A stretch of 63,107 nt of DNA from [Mycobacterium] nativiensis (GCF_020172685.1 NZ_CP083986.1:3380693-3443799), one strand, 5' to 3'. Positions 1-8,130 are shown, counted from the stretch's first letter. Notes: generated by a model not told the origin, from the sequence alone. Numbers and translations: made by a program.

Positions 1-19
1 AGATGTGTATAAGAGACAG
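1..19. other. Tn5/Nextera mosaic-end adapter sequence (assembly contamination)
   Basis: The first 19 bases are exactly the Tn5 transposase mosaic end used in tagmentation libraries (AGATGTGTATAAGAGACAG). It sits at the very end of the window and the natural reading frame of the following gene starts immediately after it. It is therefore untrimmed adapter and not genomic DNA. A start codon predicted at base 5 (GTG) is an artefact created by it. Confidence 0.95.
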
Positions 20-961
20 CCCAAGCAATGCCCGGCTCCCGGGGTGATGCAGGGCTGCCTGGAGAGCACCAGCGGCCTGATCATGCACGGCGACAGTAAA
101 TCGGCACTGGTCGCCGAGCGGACCACCGGTGCGGTCAAAGAGGTCTCGCTGAGCGCCGAGCCGAAGGTCAAGACCGTCATCGGTGTCGATCCGGCGGGCG
201 ACGGCGGGTTGATGGACATCGTGCTGTCGCCGACCTACTCCCAGGACCGGCTGATGTACGCCTACATCAGCACCCCGACCGACAACCGGGTGGTTCGGGT
301 CGCCGACGGCGATGTTCCCAAGGACATCCTGACCGGAATTCCCAAGGGCGCGACCGGCAACACCGGCGCGCTGATCTTCACCAGTCCGACCACGCTGGTG
401 GTGCTGACCGGCGACGCGGGCAACCCGGGCGCTGCGAACGATCCCGGGTCGACGGCGGGCAAAGTGCTGCGCATCGAGCAGCCGACGACGATCGGGCAGG
501 CCCCCCCGACCACCGCGCTGAGCGGACTGGGCGCCGGCGGCGGGCTGTGCGTCGACCACGTCGACGGCTCGCTCTACGTCACCGATCGCAGTCCGGCTGG
601 CGACCGCCTGCAGCGCATCACCAAGGACTCCCGGGTTTCGACGGTGTGGACCTGGCCCGACAAACCGGGCGTGGCCGGCTGCGCGGCGATGGACGGCATC
701 GTGCTGGTCAACCTGGTCAACACCAAGCAGACGGTGGCGGTCCGCCTGGCCGCGGGTACCGGATCGGTCACCAGCGAGCCCGAGGTCATGCGCCAGGACA
801 CCCACGGCCATGTCTGGGCCGTGAAGATGTCGCCGGACGGCAACGTCTGGGGCGCCACGGTGAACAAGACCGCCGGGGATGCCGAGAAGCTCGACGACGT
901 GGTGTTCCCGCTGTTCCCGTCCGGCGGCGGCTTCCCGCGCGCCAACGACGACAAGGATTAG
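20..961 (+). CDS. lppZ: LppZ-like lipoprotein, glucose/sorbosone dehydrogenase-type beta-propeller (5' partial)
   Basis: C-terminal part of a protein resembling mycobacterial LppZ (Rv3006), a putative lipoprotein with a PQQ-type sugar dehydrogenase (GSDH) fold. The N-terminus and lipobox are missing because the contig begins inside the gene; the frame is open from base 20. About 313 residues remain. Repeated blade-like stretches are visible (LMDIVLSPTYSQDRLMYAYIS, LCVDHVDGSLYVTDRSP, WAVKMSPDGNVWGA), as is a CPAPGVMQGCLES cysteine pair at the beginning. The gene precedes the gatB region as in M. tuberculosis, which supports the assignment. Substrate and enzymatic activity are unknown for the family. 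The predicted start at base 5 comes from adapter sequence and should be ignored. Confidence 0.85.
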   Translation, partial: PKQCPAPGVMQGCLESTSGLIMHGDSKSALVAERTTGAVKEVSLSAEPKVKTVIGVDPAGDGGLMDIVLSPTYSQDRLMYAYISTPTDNRVVRVADGDVPKDILTGIPKGATGNTGALIFTSPTTLVVLTGDAGNPGAANDPGSTAGKVLRIEQPTTIGQAPPTTALSGLGAGGGLCVDHVDGSLYVTDRSPAGDRLQRITKDSRVSTVWTWPDKPGVAGCAAMDGIVLVNLVNTKQTVAVRLAAGTGSVTSEPEVMRQDTHGHVWAVKMSPDGNVWGATVNKTAGDAEKLDDVVFPLFPSGGGFPRANDDKD

Positions 962-1159
962 ACACCCGTCCGGCGCGCCCTTCGCCGCGTTCAGCAACTA
1001 TGGGCTCCCTCATGCCACTTCGGCCCACCGTCGATGGCCAATTTTCCGTGTCGATGCTATTAATTCTCTGAGACTTTTCTGTCGATCACTTGGCTAGTAC
1101 ACCGTTTTTCGCGGCAGATTATCCACGAAATGCGTCTGACCTCGTGTTTTCGCCAAGAG

Positions 1160-1179
1160 TTAGGCGCAATTGCTCCTAA
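1160..1179. promoter_or_regulatory. 20-bp dyad upstream of first GjpA-like gene
   Basis: TTAGGCGCAA followed directly by TTGCTCCTAA: 9 of 10 positions are complementary and the GCAATTGC core is perfectly palindromic. It lies 63 bases upstream of the start codon and is not duplicated before the second copy. A regulator site is inferred; the regulator is unknown. Confidence 0.5.
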
Positions 1180-1180
1180 T

Positions 1181-1194
1181 CTACTTTCAAGTAG
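1181..1194. promoter_or_regulatory. CTACTT-TC-AAGTAG dyad (conserved promoter block)
   Basis: Perfect 6-bp inverted repeat with a 2-base spacer. The surrounding block (CCTA..CTACTTTCA.GTA..ATT) is conserved at 2557-2579 before the second paralogue, so it was duplicated with the gene and is probably part of the promoter. Confidence 0.5.
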
Positions 1195-1205
1195 CATTAC
1201 GCCGC

Positions 1206-1221
1206 CGTGACAGTCGTCACG
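1206..1221. promoter_or_regulatory. CRP-like site CGTGA-N6-TCACG before first GjpA-like gene
   Basis: CGTGACAGTCGTCACG is a perfect dyad matching the GTGA-N6-TCAC core of CRP/FNR-family sites, including the mycobacterial cAMP receptor protein (Rv3676 type). It ends 20 bases before the ATG at 1242. The paralogue at 2589-2604 keeps it with one change (GTGG for GTGA). Binding is inferred. Confidence 0.55.
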
Positions 1222-1241
1222 CTCACGAAACAAGGAGACCA

Positions 1242-2291
1242 ATGCAACACTTCGCCCCCTCCCCTTGGGTCGCAGCCAGCATCGCGCTCGTCGGCGCCGG
1301 AGCCATCGCCGCCACCCCGGTCGCCGCACCGCTGCCCGGCCTGACCGCGGCCCACTCACCGGCCGTCGCGCTGACTGCCGACTTCGACCCATTCGGCGCC
1401 TGGCAGGACGTGTTCGACACCGCCAAGGCCAACGCGACCGCCCTCACGGACGCCATGTCCGCGGCCCCCATGGTGGCCGGCCAACAACTCATCTACGACC
1501 TGATGCATGGCGTGTCGATCGACCCGCAGGCCGTCATTGACGCCATCGTGCAGCCCAGTATGCAAACCGATCTGCCGATGTCTCCGCTGCTGCTGAGCAA
1601 CGACGCGCTGCAGGCACTTATCACCCTGGTGATGCCGCAGTACATGCCCAGCGACTTCCCCCTGACCACCGATGAGCTCACGCCGATTCTCTCTTTCCTG
1701 GCATCACCGCTCAGCGGGGTGCTGATCGGCGCGCTCGGCCCGTCGATCAGCCCGCTCATCGCCATGTACAACGGCATGAGCGAGATCAGCACCGCACTTT
1801 CCGGCGACAACCCGGACTGGACGGCGGCGCTGCAGGACATGGCCAACCTCCCCGCCAACATGGTCGGTGGGCTCCTCAACGGGGCCACCCTCAACCTGGA
1901 CGCGCTGCTGCCGACCCTGACCGAGGGCGGTCTGCTGCCCGCGGACCTGGACGTCACCGCGCTCAGCTACACCTTCGGCGGCCTGCTGTCCCCCGGCGTC
2001 ACCGGCACCGACGTCGAGGGCTTCGTCAAGTTGATCTCCGACGGCAGTTCCCCGGGCATCGGCGGCTCTATCATCAACGGACTGGGGCTGACCACCGGCC
2101 TCATGGGCTTCCCGCTGGTGGTTGAGGGCCAGGGCGTCGGGCTGATGGGCGCGTGGCAAAGCCTGCAGGAGATCATCGCCAACGCACTCGGCTGGGACGG
2201 CGTGGGCAACCCGCTCGACGACATGGCCAGCAGCGGCGGCTCCGCTGCGAGCGACCTGTTCGCCGAACTGGCGAATTCCCTCGGCCTATAG
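1242..2291 (+). CDS. Secreted GjpA-like protein, copy 1 of a tandem pair
   Basis: A 349-residue exported protein of the mycobacteria-specific group sometimes called GjpA-type outer membrane porin; that family name is recalled with low certainty and no function is established here. It starts with a PW-containing N-terminus, a hydrophobic segment (ASIALVGAGAIAATPVAA, residues ~11-28) and a linker ending AVALTADFDPFGAW. The body is rich in Leu, Gly and Ala helices (LSFLASPLSGVLIGALGPS near residue 150) and ends with GWDGVGNPLDDM and a Ser/Ala tail. The ATG at 1242 is chosen because AAGGAG lies 5 bases upstream and the signal-like sequence starts there. It is roughly 70% identical by eye to the next gene. 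A terminator hairpin follows at 2312. Confidence 0.85.
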   Translation: MQHFAPSPWVAASIALVGAGAIAATPVAAPLPGLTAAHSPAVALTADFDPFGAWQDVFDTAKANATALTDAMSAAPMVAGQQLIYDLMHGVSIDPQAVIDAIVQPSMQTDLPMSPLLLSNDALQALITLVMPQYMPSDFPLTTDELTPILSFLASPLSGVLIGALGPSISPLIAMYNGMSEISTALSGDNPDWTAALQDMANLPANMVGGLLNGATLNLDALLPTLTEGGLLPADLDVTALSYTFGGLLSPGVTGTDVEGFVKLISDGSSPGIGGSIINGLGLTTGLMGFPLVVEGQGVGLMGAWQSLQEIIANALGWDGVGNPLDDMASSGGSAASDLFAELANSLGL

Positions 2292-2311
2292 GTCCGCTCG
2301 ACCAACACGAG

Positions 2312-2338
2312 GTGGCCCCCTTCTGCGAAGGGGGCCAC
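2312..2338 (+). terminator. Terminator hairpin after GjpA-like copy 1
   Basis: Perfect 12-bp stem (GTGGCCCCCTTC, loop TGC, GAAGGGGGCCAC) followed by TTT, 20 bases after the stop codon. A clearly related stem with the same GTGGCCCCC arm follows copy 2. Confidence 0.85.
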
Positions 2339-2552
2339 TTTCGTCATCAGGTGCAGACAGCGGGACGACAAGGACACCGGGCGTGCGAGCCGCCATGCCG
2401 TCGACGCGCCCGCTGAACCACGATTCGCAATTTCCCCTTATAACATACTAAGTATCACCGCATGATACTGGCCCGCCAGACCATTTACATGGCGAGATAA
2501 ATGTCCAAAAAATTCAACTGGCGTGCGGCTTTGCTCCATTAGTCAACTTATG
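2339..2552. other. Non-coding spacer, partly AT-rich
   Basis: The 334-base gap between the two paralogues holds the terminator at 2312-2338, a moderately GC-rich stretch without a plausible gene, then an AT-rich section (about 2425-2560) containing the AGTATCA dyad, and finally the promoter block of copy 2. No small gene with a ribosome binding site was seen. Confidence 0.6.
2451..2469. promoter_or_regulatory. AGTATCA-N5-TGATACT operator-like dyad
   Basis: Perfect 7-bp inverted repeat with a 5-base spacer in the AT-rich upstream region of the second GjpA-like gene, about 155 bases before its start codon. Its size and symmetry resemble TetR-family operators. No equivalent exists before copy 1, so the copies may differ in regulation. 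Confidence 0.5.
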
Positions 2553-2562
2553 GATTCCTATC

Positions 2563-2604
2563 CTACTTTCAGGTAATATTGCGAGCGCCGTGGCAATCGT
2601 CACG
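2563..2604. promoter_or_regulatory. Duplicated promoter block with degenerate CRP-like dyad, copy 2
   Basis: Repeats the layout seen before copy 1: CTACTTTCAGGTAA (dyad now imperfect), then CGTGGC-AATC-GTCACG at 2589-2604, one base off the GTGA-N6-TCAC pattern, ending 21 bases before the ATG at 2626. It marks the duplicated unit as promoter plus gene plus terminator. Confidence 0.5.
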
Positions 2605-2625
2605 CCTCACGTAGCAAGGAGTCTC

Positions 2626-3666
2626 ATGCAACACGCAGCACCCCGTCCCTGGATCGTTGCCGGCGCCGCGCTCGTCGGCGCCGGCACCATCGCCGCCACC
2701 CCGGTCATCGCGCCCCTGCCCGCCCTGTCCGCTTTGCAGTCCCCGGCGACGCAACTGACCGCCGGCTTCGACCCGTTCGGCGCCTGGCAAGACGTGTTCG
2801 ACACCGCCAAGGCCAACGTGACCGCACTGACGGACTCCGCGGTCCCCATGGTGGCGATGCAGCAACTGATCGCGAACCTGATCAACGGTGAGTCGATCGA
2901 CCCGAAGGCGATCATCGATGCCATCGCGCAGCCCAGCACCTCTCTCACCGAGACGCCCACGCCGTTGTCGCTGAGCAATGACGGCTTCCACGCCATCGTG
3001 GCGCTGGTGCTGCCGCAGTATCTGCCCGAGGACTTCCCCCTCCCCACCGATGAGCTCACGCCAATCCTGTCCTTCCTGGCGTCACCGCTGAGCGGTGTGC
3101 TGATGGGCGCGCTGGGCCCGTCCATCGCACCCCTGGTCGCGTTGGGCAACAGCGTCACCGAGATCAGCGACGCCCTCTCCGGTGACACCGCGGACTGGTC
3201 GACCGCGTTGCAGGCGATGGCCGACATCCCGGCCAACATGCTCGGCGGACTCCTCAACGGGGCCACGCTCGACCTGGACGCGCTGATCCCGACGATCATG
3301 GACGCCGGCATGTTGCCGGAAGGAATGGGCATCTCCTCGCTCAGCTACGCCTTCGGCGGGCTGCTGTCGCCGGGCAACACCGGCAGCGACGTCGAAGGCT
3401 TCGTCAACGGAATCGCCGATGGCAGCCACCCCGGAATCGGCGGCTCGCTGCTCAACGGCCTGGGGATCCACCTCACCGGTCCCTTGCCGCTGCCCATCGA
3501 CGGCCTCGGCGTCGGCCCGATTGCCGCGTGGGAGAGCCTCCAGCAGATCATCGCCATGACCCTCGGCTGGGACGGCGTGGGCAACCCGCTCGACGACCTG
3601 GCCGGCAGCGGCAGCTCAGCGGCGACCGACGTGCTCGCCGAGCTGGCGAGTTCGTTCGGCCTGTAG
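2626..3666 (+). CDS. Secreted GjpA-like protein, copy 2 of a tandem pair
   Basis: A 346-residue paralogue of the preceding gene, with the same order of segments: a PW-containing N-terminus, a hydrophobic export segment (GAALVGAGTIAATPVIAP), the FDPFGAWQDVFDTAKAN motif near residue 45, LSFLASPLSGVLMGALGPS, LSYAFGGLLSPGNTGSDVEGF and the C-terminal GWDGVGNPLDDLAGSGSSAA tail. The ATG at 2626 follows AAGGAG at normal spacing. It is probably exported and associated with the cell envelope, but neither a lipobox nor a known enzymatic motif is present. Promoter and terminator are also duplicated, which indicates a recent tandem duplication of the whole transcription unit. Function is unknown; a porin-like role is only a family guess. 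Confidence 0.85.
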   Translation: MQHAAPRPWIVAGAALVGAGTIAATPVIAPLPALSALQSPATQLTAGFDPFGAWQDVFDTAKANVTALTDSAVPMVAMQQLIANLINGESIDPKAIIDAIAQPSTSLTETPTPLSLSNDGFHAIVALVLPQYLPEDFPLPTDELTPILSFLASPLSGVLMGALGPSIAPLVALGNSVTEISDALSGDTADWSTALQAMADIPANMLGGLLNGATLDLDALIPTIMDAGMLPEGMGISSLSYAFGGLLSPGNTGSDVEGFVNGIADGSHPGIGGSLLNGLGIHLTGPLPLPIDGLGVGPIAAWESLQQIIAMTLGWDGVGNPLDDLAGSGSSAATDVLAELASSFGL

Positions 3667-3686
3667 GTCTGTTCGACGATCACGAG

Positions 3687-3716
3687 GTGGCCCCCTTCGA
3701 TTGCGACGGGGGCCAC
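3687..3716 (+). terminator. Terminator hairpin after GjpA-like copy 2
   Basis: GTGGCCCCC (3687-3695) pairs with GGGGGCCAC (3708-3716), with an extra TCG/CGA pairing inside the loop, followed by TTT. It is the counterpart of the hairpin at 2312-2338. Confidence 0.75.
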
Positions 3717-3854
3717 TTTCGTCGTCAGCGCCGCCGCATCGGTTCTCACAGAAGTATTACTGACTCGCCCCGGCTGCCTTAAATATCCCGCTTACGTTAG
3801 AAGTCGGGTCCAGTGGTCACAGCACGGCCGCCTAACGAAAGGGATGACGACACA

Positions 3855-3947
3855 ATGTTGATCGACGTTCGGTGGCTGCAGTTCATCTTCGACCACCTGG
3901 GCCACCAGCCGGCCCGCCGGCCGCAGCTCCGCGCCGCCGCCGGCTGA
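3855..3947 (+). CDS. Possible 30-residue small protein
   Basis: Short reading frame starting ATG at 3855 with the purine-rich GAAAGGGA about ten bases upstream. It encodes MLIDVRWLQFIFDHLG followed by an Arg/Pro/Ala-rich tail. It ends 11 bases before the gatB stop codon, which is on the opposite strand. The N-terminal half could form an amphipathic helix. No family is recognised. It may be a real leader or small protein, or simply an open frame in the gap between the second GjpA-like gene and gatB. Confidence 0.3.
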   Translation: MLIDVRWLQFIFDHLGHQPARRPQLRAAAG

Positions 3948-3958
3948 CGCGGTCGGAA

Positions 3959-5461
3959 CTACTCGCAGGCCGCGAGCACCAGCTCGCGCACCCGGGCGGC
4001 GTCCGCCTGGCCTTTGGTGGCCTTCATCACCGCACCCACGATTGCACCGGCGGCCTGCACCTTGCCGCCCCGGATCTTCTCGGCCACATCGGGATTGGCA
4101 GCCAGGGCCTCGTCGATCGCCGCCTGGATCACGGAGTCGTCACGCACCACGACCAACCCGCGGTCGGTCATCACCTGGGTGGGCTCCCCCTCACCGGCGA
4201 GCACCCCTTCGACCACCTGCCGGGCCAGCTTATTGGACAGCTTGCCCGAATCCACCAGCGCCACCACCTCGGCGACCTGCTTAGGGGTGATGGCCAGGGA
4301 GTCGAGTTCGACACCGGCCTCATTGGCCTTCTGCGCCAAGAAGTTCCCCCACCAGGCCCGGGCACCCTCACTGGGCGCCCCGGCGGCCACGGTCGCCGCG
4401 ACCAATTCGACCGCGCCGGCGTTGACCAAGTCGCGCATCACCTCGTCGGAGATACCCCACTCGTCCTGAATCTTCTTGCGCGACAACCACGGCAGTTCGG
4501 GGATGGTGCCGCGCAACTCGTCAACCAGTTCCGCACTCGGCGCCACGGGTTCCAGGTCGGGCTCGGGAAAGTAGCGGTAGTCCTCGGCGGTCTCCTTGGC
4601 GCGCCCCGGGCTGGTGTAGCCCGCTTCGTGGAAGTGCCGGGTCTCCTGGACCACGGTGCCACCACCGGTCAACACCGCGCCCTGACGACGCATCTCGTAG
4701 CTGACGGCCACCTCGACGCTCTTGAGCGAGTTGACGTTCTTGGTCTCGGTACGGGTGCCGAATTCGGTTGCACCGGTTGGCTTCAGCGACACGTTGGCGT
4801 CGCAGCGCATGGACCCCTGGTCCATCCGCACATCGGAGACGTCCAGCCCGCGCAGCAGGTCCCGCAGTGCGGTCACATATGCCCGGGCGATCTGCGGGGC
4901 GCGCTCGGCGGTGCCGGTGATCGGCTTGGTGACGATCTCGATCAGCGGCACCCCGGCCCGGTTGTAGTCGACCAATGATTCGGTGGCGTCCCCGATCCGA
5001 CCACTTTCACCACCGATGTGGGTGAGCTTGCCGGTGTCCTCCTCCATGTGCGCGCGCTCGATGTCGACCCGCCACACCGTCCCGTCGTCGAGCGGCACGT
5101 CCAGGTAGCCGTTGAAGGCGATGGGCTCGTCGTACTGGGAGATCTGGTAGTTCTTCGGCTGGTCGGGATAGAAATAGTTCTTCCGGGCGAACCGGCACCA
5201 CGAGGCGATCTCACAGTTCAGGGCCAGCCCTATCCGGATCGCCGAGGTGACCGCGGCGCCGTTGAGGACCGGCAGCGAACCAGGCAGTCCGAGGCACACC
5301 GGGCACACCTGGGTGTTGGGTTCGGCACCGAACTCCGTCGAGCATCCGCAGAACATCTTGGTAGCCGTGGAAAGCTCGACATGCACTTCCAGGCCCAGCA
5401 CCGGGTCGAAGCGGGCGACGACATCGTCGTAATCGAGCAGTTCAGCGACAGCAGCGGTCAT
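3959..5461 (-). CDS. gatB: Aspartyl/glutamyl-tRNA amidotransferase subunit B
   Basis: GatB (500 residues, normal length) is the kinase/tRNA-binding subunit of the GatCAB complex. That complex converts misacylated Glu-tRNA(Gln) and Asp-tRNA(Asn) to the cognate amides. The N-terminal [20 protein letters not shown] is characteristic. Cysteines in MFCGCST and [15 protein letters not shown] form the zinc-binding site, [19 protein letters not shown] is the conserved active-site block, and the C-terminal tail (residues ~350-500) contains the YqeY-like tRNA-binding domain. Here gatB lies about 2.7 kb from gatA-gatC, separated by tenA, a DUF2237 gene, a DUF732-like gene and pfkA. In M. tuberculosis it directly adjoins pfkA. 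Confidence 0.97.
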   Translation of the reverse strand: MTAAVAELLDYDDVVARFDPVLGLEVHVELSTATKMFCGCSTEFGAEPNTQVCPVCLGLPGSLPVLNGAAVTSAIRIGLALNCEIASWCRFARKNYFYPDQPKNYQISQYDEPIAFNGYLDVPLDDGTVWRVDIERAHMEEDTGKLTHIGGESGRIGDATESLVDYNRAGVPLIEIVTKPITGTAERAPQIARAYVTALRDLLRGLDVSDVRMDQGSMRCDANVSLKPTGATEFGTRTETKNVNSLKSVEVAVSYEMRRQGAVLTGGGTVVQETRHFHEAGYTSPGRAKETAEDYRYFPEPDLEPVAPSAELVDELRGTIPELPWLSRKKIQDEWGISDEVMRDLVNAGAVELVAATVAAGAPSEGARAWWGNFLAQKANEAGVELDSLAITPKQVAEVVALVDSGKLSNKLARQVVEGVLAGEGEPTQVMTDRGLVVVRDDSVIQAAIDEALAANPDVAEKIRGGKVQAAGAIVGAVMKATKGQADAARVRELVLAACE

Positions 5462-5488
5462 GCCGGGAAGTCTAGGCGACCGGCGTGA

Positions 5489-6157
5489 TCACACCGGCCA
5501 GTCCTCCATCCGGTGGGCGGCGTCGAAGAACATCCACTCATAACGCGCGGTGGTGTGGAAATGCCGGCGCATCAGGTCCCACTCGGCCGACGACGCCTGC
5601 GCACCGATCCGGTCGGTGACTGCGAGCACTTCGTCGACCACCGACTGATACTCCGGTCCCGCGTAGGTGTCGATCCAGCGCTGGAACAGCGGCTCCGGCG
5701 AGCCCAGGCGATGCAGGTGTTCACCCACCCGTGCGTAGATCCAGTAGCAGGGCAGCACCGCGGCGACCGCCTCGGCGTAGGAACCGGCCGAGGTGACGGC
5801 CAGCAGGTAGCTGGCGTAGGCCTGGGTGGTCGGGGTGACCGGCAGCGCCGCGGCCCGCTCGGCGTCCAGACCCAGATCGCCGAGCAGCCCGGCGTGCAGT
5901 TCGTTCTCGGCGGTGATGGCCACGCCGGCGTGTTCGGCGAACATCGTCAGTTCCGCATCGAACGGCGCCTTGGCCGCGCAGCCGGCCAGCGCACGCGCAT
6001 ACGCCCGCAGATAGTGGGCGTCCTGGGTGATGTAGTAGCGGAATCGATCGTGGCCCAACGAGCCGTCGGTCAGTCCGGTGATGAACGGGTGCGCGCAGAT
6101 TCGTTGATAGATGTCGGCGGCTTGATCCCAGAGTGCGTCACGTGTCCGGTCGGCCAT
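5489..6157 (-). CDS. TenA family thiaminase II / aminopyrimidine hydrolase
   Basis: A 222-residue all-helical protein of the TenA family, cytoplasmic, usually salvaging thiamin by hydrolysing aminopyrimidine breakdown products. Family features are visible: HPFITGLTDGSLGHDRFRYYITQDAHYL near the N-terminus, VLPCYWIYARVGEHL carrying the catalytic cysteine in the middle, and YEWMFFDAAHRMEDWP with the C-terminal glutamate. The ATG at 6157 begins MADRTRDALW. No TPP riboswitch is possible in the 34 bases separating it from the divergent DUF2237 gene. The gene is an insertion between gatB and pfkA compared with M. tuberculosis. Confidence 0.9.
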   Translation of the reverse strand: MADRTRDALWDQAADIYQRICAHPFITGLTDGSLGHDRFRYYITQDAHYLRAYARALAGCAAKAPFDAELTMFAEHAGVAITAENELHAGLLGDLGLDAERAAALPVTPTTQAYASYLLAVTSAGSYAEAVAAVLPCYWIYARVGEHLHRLGSPEPLFQRWIDTYAGPEYQSVVDEVLAVTDRIGAQASSAEWDLMRRHFHTTARYEWMFFDAAHRMEDWPV

Positions 6158-6191
6158 GCCCCACCGTAGCCCGCCGCACTAAGCTGACCGG

Positions 6192-6578
6192 ATGCCCGAC
6201 CGCAACGTACTGGGCGAGCCGCTGCAACCGTGCGGCACTGACCCGGTCACCGGTTTCTATCGCGACGGCTGCTGTTCGTCAGGGCCGGAAGATATCGGAC
6301 TGCACACCATCTGCGCGGTCGTGACCGGGGAGTTCCTCGAGCACCAGCGCTCGATCGGCAACGACCTGTCCACGCCGATGCCGGCCTACCGGTTTCCGGG
6401 CCTGACACCCGGGGACCGCTGGTGCGTCACCGCGGTCAACTGGCTGCGGGCACATCGCGACGGCTGCGCCGCTCCGGTGGTGCTGGCCGCCACCCACGAG
6501 CGCACTCTCGACGTGGTGCCGTTGGATGTGTTGCGCACGTACGCGGTTGACGTGCCCGACAACCCGGGCGACCTGTGA
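6192..6578 (+). CDS. DUF2237 family protein
   Basis: A 128-residue cytoplasmic protein of the DUF2237 family. The typical features are present: NVLGEPLQPCGTDPVTGFYRDGCC at the start, the cysteine cluster GCCSSGPEDIGLHTICA, then FLEHQRSIGNDLSTP and GDRWCVTAVNW. The conserved cysteines suggest metal binding or redox sensitivity, but no activity is established. It is divergent from tenA (34-base gap) and convergent with the DUF732-like gene, 14 bases away. The start ATG at 6192 leads straight into the conserved block. Confidence 0.88.
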   Translation: MPDRNVLGEPLQPCGTDPVTGFYRDGCCSSGPEDIGLHTICAVVTGEFLEHQRSIGNDLSTPMPAYRFPGLTPGDRWCVTAVNWLRAHRDGCAAPVVLAATHERTLDVVPLDVLRTYAVDVPDNPGDL

Positions 6579-6592
6579 GCGCGGCTTAGGGG

Positions 6593-6949
6593 TCAGTAGC
6601 CCATCGTGATGCCGGTGCCGGCGCTGCCGTTGCTGCTCTGCTGCCGGCGATGGATGTACCAGACGAATTCCTCGACCAGCTGGCCGTCTTCGGGGCAGTC
6701 CGCGGACACCGACCCGGCGAGCAACCGCCCGGTCTGGTCCTCCGGCAGACCACTGGTCGCCAGGATGTGGTCCACCGCGTGCTTGACCCCCGCCAGATTC
6801 GGCTGGTCGCGCATGAACCCGCAGACCTCGGCGCCGTGATCGTCGACGTATCCGCTCACCGCGTCGCCGCTGCCGTGGGCCGGTGCGGCGAGGACAAGCC
6901 CGATCGGCAGACCGCACAGCACTGCGGCCGCCCGTGACAGCTTTTCCAT
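6593..6949 (-). CDS. Small exported DUF732-like protein
   Basis: A 118-residue protein with an N-terminal hydrophobic signal (AAAVLCGLPIGLVLAAPAHG) and a mature domain with two cysteines about 40 residues apart (AEVCGF and SADCPED), the pattern of mycobacterial DUF732 proteins; the second part forms helices and ends in a Ser/Gly tail. The start at 6949 (MEKLSRAAAV) is preferred over the longer reading from 7039 because it directly precedes the signal peptide and has GGGGGTGGAG upstream. Probably secreted and disulfide-bonded. Function unknown. Confidence 0.75.
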   Translation of the reverse strand: MEKLSRAAAVLCGLPIGLVLAAPAHGSGDAVSGYVDDHGAEVCGFMRDQPNLAGVKHAVDHILATSGLPEDQTGRLLAGSVSADCPEDGQLVEEFVWYIHRRQQSSNGSAGTGITMGY

Positions 6950-7057
6950 CTCCACCCCCACCACTACCCGCTGGAACGGCGAACGACACCCCGTCGAACG
7001 CGCGCTGACTATTGTGCGACTATTTCCGGCCGTTGTCATGCGTAAACATCTCTGTTG

Positions 7058-8089
7058 TCAGCCGAAGAACGCCGCTGCGTCGTCATAGCGGCTCTGCGGC
7101 ACCACCTTGAGTTGGCGCACCGCGTCGGCCAGCGCCACCCGACCGATCTCCTGACCGCGCAGCGACACCATCATTCCGTACTCGCCGGCGTGCGCCGCGT
7201 CGGCGGCGTTGACGCCGAACCGGGTGGCCAGCACGCGGTCGTAGGCGGTCGGGGTGCCACCGCGCTGCACATGCCCCAGCACGGTGGTGCGCACCTCTTT
7301 CTTGACCCGCCGCTCGATCTCGACCGCCAACTGGGCGGCGACCCCGGTGAACCGCTCGTGGCCGAACTCGTCAACGCCGCCTGCCCGTAGCTCCATCGAT
7401 CCAGCGGCGGGCTTGGCCCCTTCGGCGACGACGCAGATGAAGTGCGACGAGCCGTGCTGGAAACGTTGCTTGACCAGCCGGCACACCTCTTCGACGTCGA
7501 AGGGCTGCTCGGGGATCAGCGTCATATGCGCACCGGAGGCCAGGCCGGCATTCAGCGCGATCCACCCGGCGTGGCGGCCCATCACCTCGACCAGCATCAC
7601 CCGCTGGTGGGATTCGGCGGTGGAATGCAGCCGGTCGATGGCCTCGGTGGCCACTTGCAGGGCGGTGTCGTGGCCGAAAGTGACGTCGGTGCAATCGATG
7701 TCGTTGTCGATGGTTTTCGGAACACCGACCACCGGGACGTTCTCCTGAGACAGCCAGTGCGCGGCGGTCAGGGTGCCCTCCCCGCCGATCGGGATGAGCA
7801 CGTCGATGCCGTTGTCGTCGAGGGTCGCCTTGACCTGGTCCAGGCCGGCGCGCAGCTTGTCCGGGTTCACCCGGGCGGTGCCGAGCATGGTGCCGCCCTT
7901 GGCCAGCAACCGATCGTTGCGGTCGTCGTTGGCCAACTGGATCCGCCGGTTCTCCAGCAGGCCGCGCCAACCGTCCTGAAATCCGACCACCGTGGAGCCG
8001 TAGCGGGCGTCGCAGGTGCGCACCACCGCCCTGATAACCGCGTTCAATCCAGGACAGTCTCCGCCGCCGGTGAGCACTCCGATCCGCAT
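7058..8089 (-). CDS. pfkA: 6-phosphofructokinase
   Basis: PfkA phosphorylates fructose 6-phosphate to fructose 1,6-bisphosphate in glycolysis. The 343-residue length equals that of the M. tuberculosis enzyme (Rv3010c). The nucleotide-binding [13 protein letters not shown] (residues 4-16), IGGEGTL, the catalytic [27 protein letters not shown] and GHVQRGGTP motifs are all present. The start at 8089 (MRIGVLTGG) matches the family; an ATG three codons upstream (8098) is an alternative, and the longer open frame to 8311 only overlaps gatA. The gene follows gatA on the same strand after 41 bases, so co-transcription with gatCA is likely. Confidence 0.96.
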   Translation of the reverse strand: MRIGVLTGGGDCPGLNAVIRAVVRTCDARYGSTVVGFQDGWRGLLENRRIQLANDDRNDRLLAKGGTMLGTARVNPDKLRAGLDQVKATLDDNGIDVLIPIGGEGTLTAAHWLSQENVPVVGVPKTIDNDIDCTDVTFGHDTALQVATEAIDRLHSTAESHQRVMLVEVMGRHAGWIALNAGLASGAHMTLIPEQPFDVEEVCRLVKQRFQHGSSHFICVVAEGAKPAAGSMELRAGGVDEFGHERFTGVAAQLAVEIERRVKKEVRTTVLGHVQRGGTPTAYDRVLATRFGVNAADAAHAGEYGMMVSLRGQEIGRVALADAVRQLKVVPQSRYDDAAAFFG

Positions 8090-8130
8090 ACTGCCCATCT
8101 TGCCGGGCAGCTCGATTTCCCGCGGCGAAG

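Noticed and set aside
1..19. A real transposon end at the window start
   Set aside because: The 19-bp sequence is the hyperactive Tn5 mosaic end used in library kits, not the natural Tn5 outer or inner end, and nothing else of a transposon adjoins it.
6158..6191. TPP riboswitch before tenA
   Set aside because: Only 34 bases separate tenA from the divergent gene, far too short for a THI element, and no THI core was seen.
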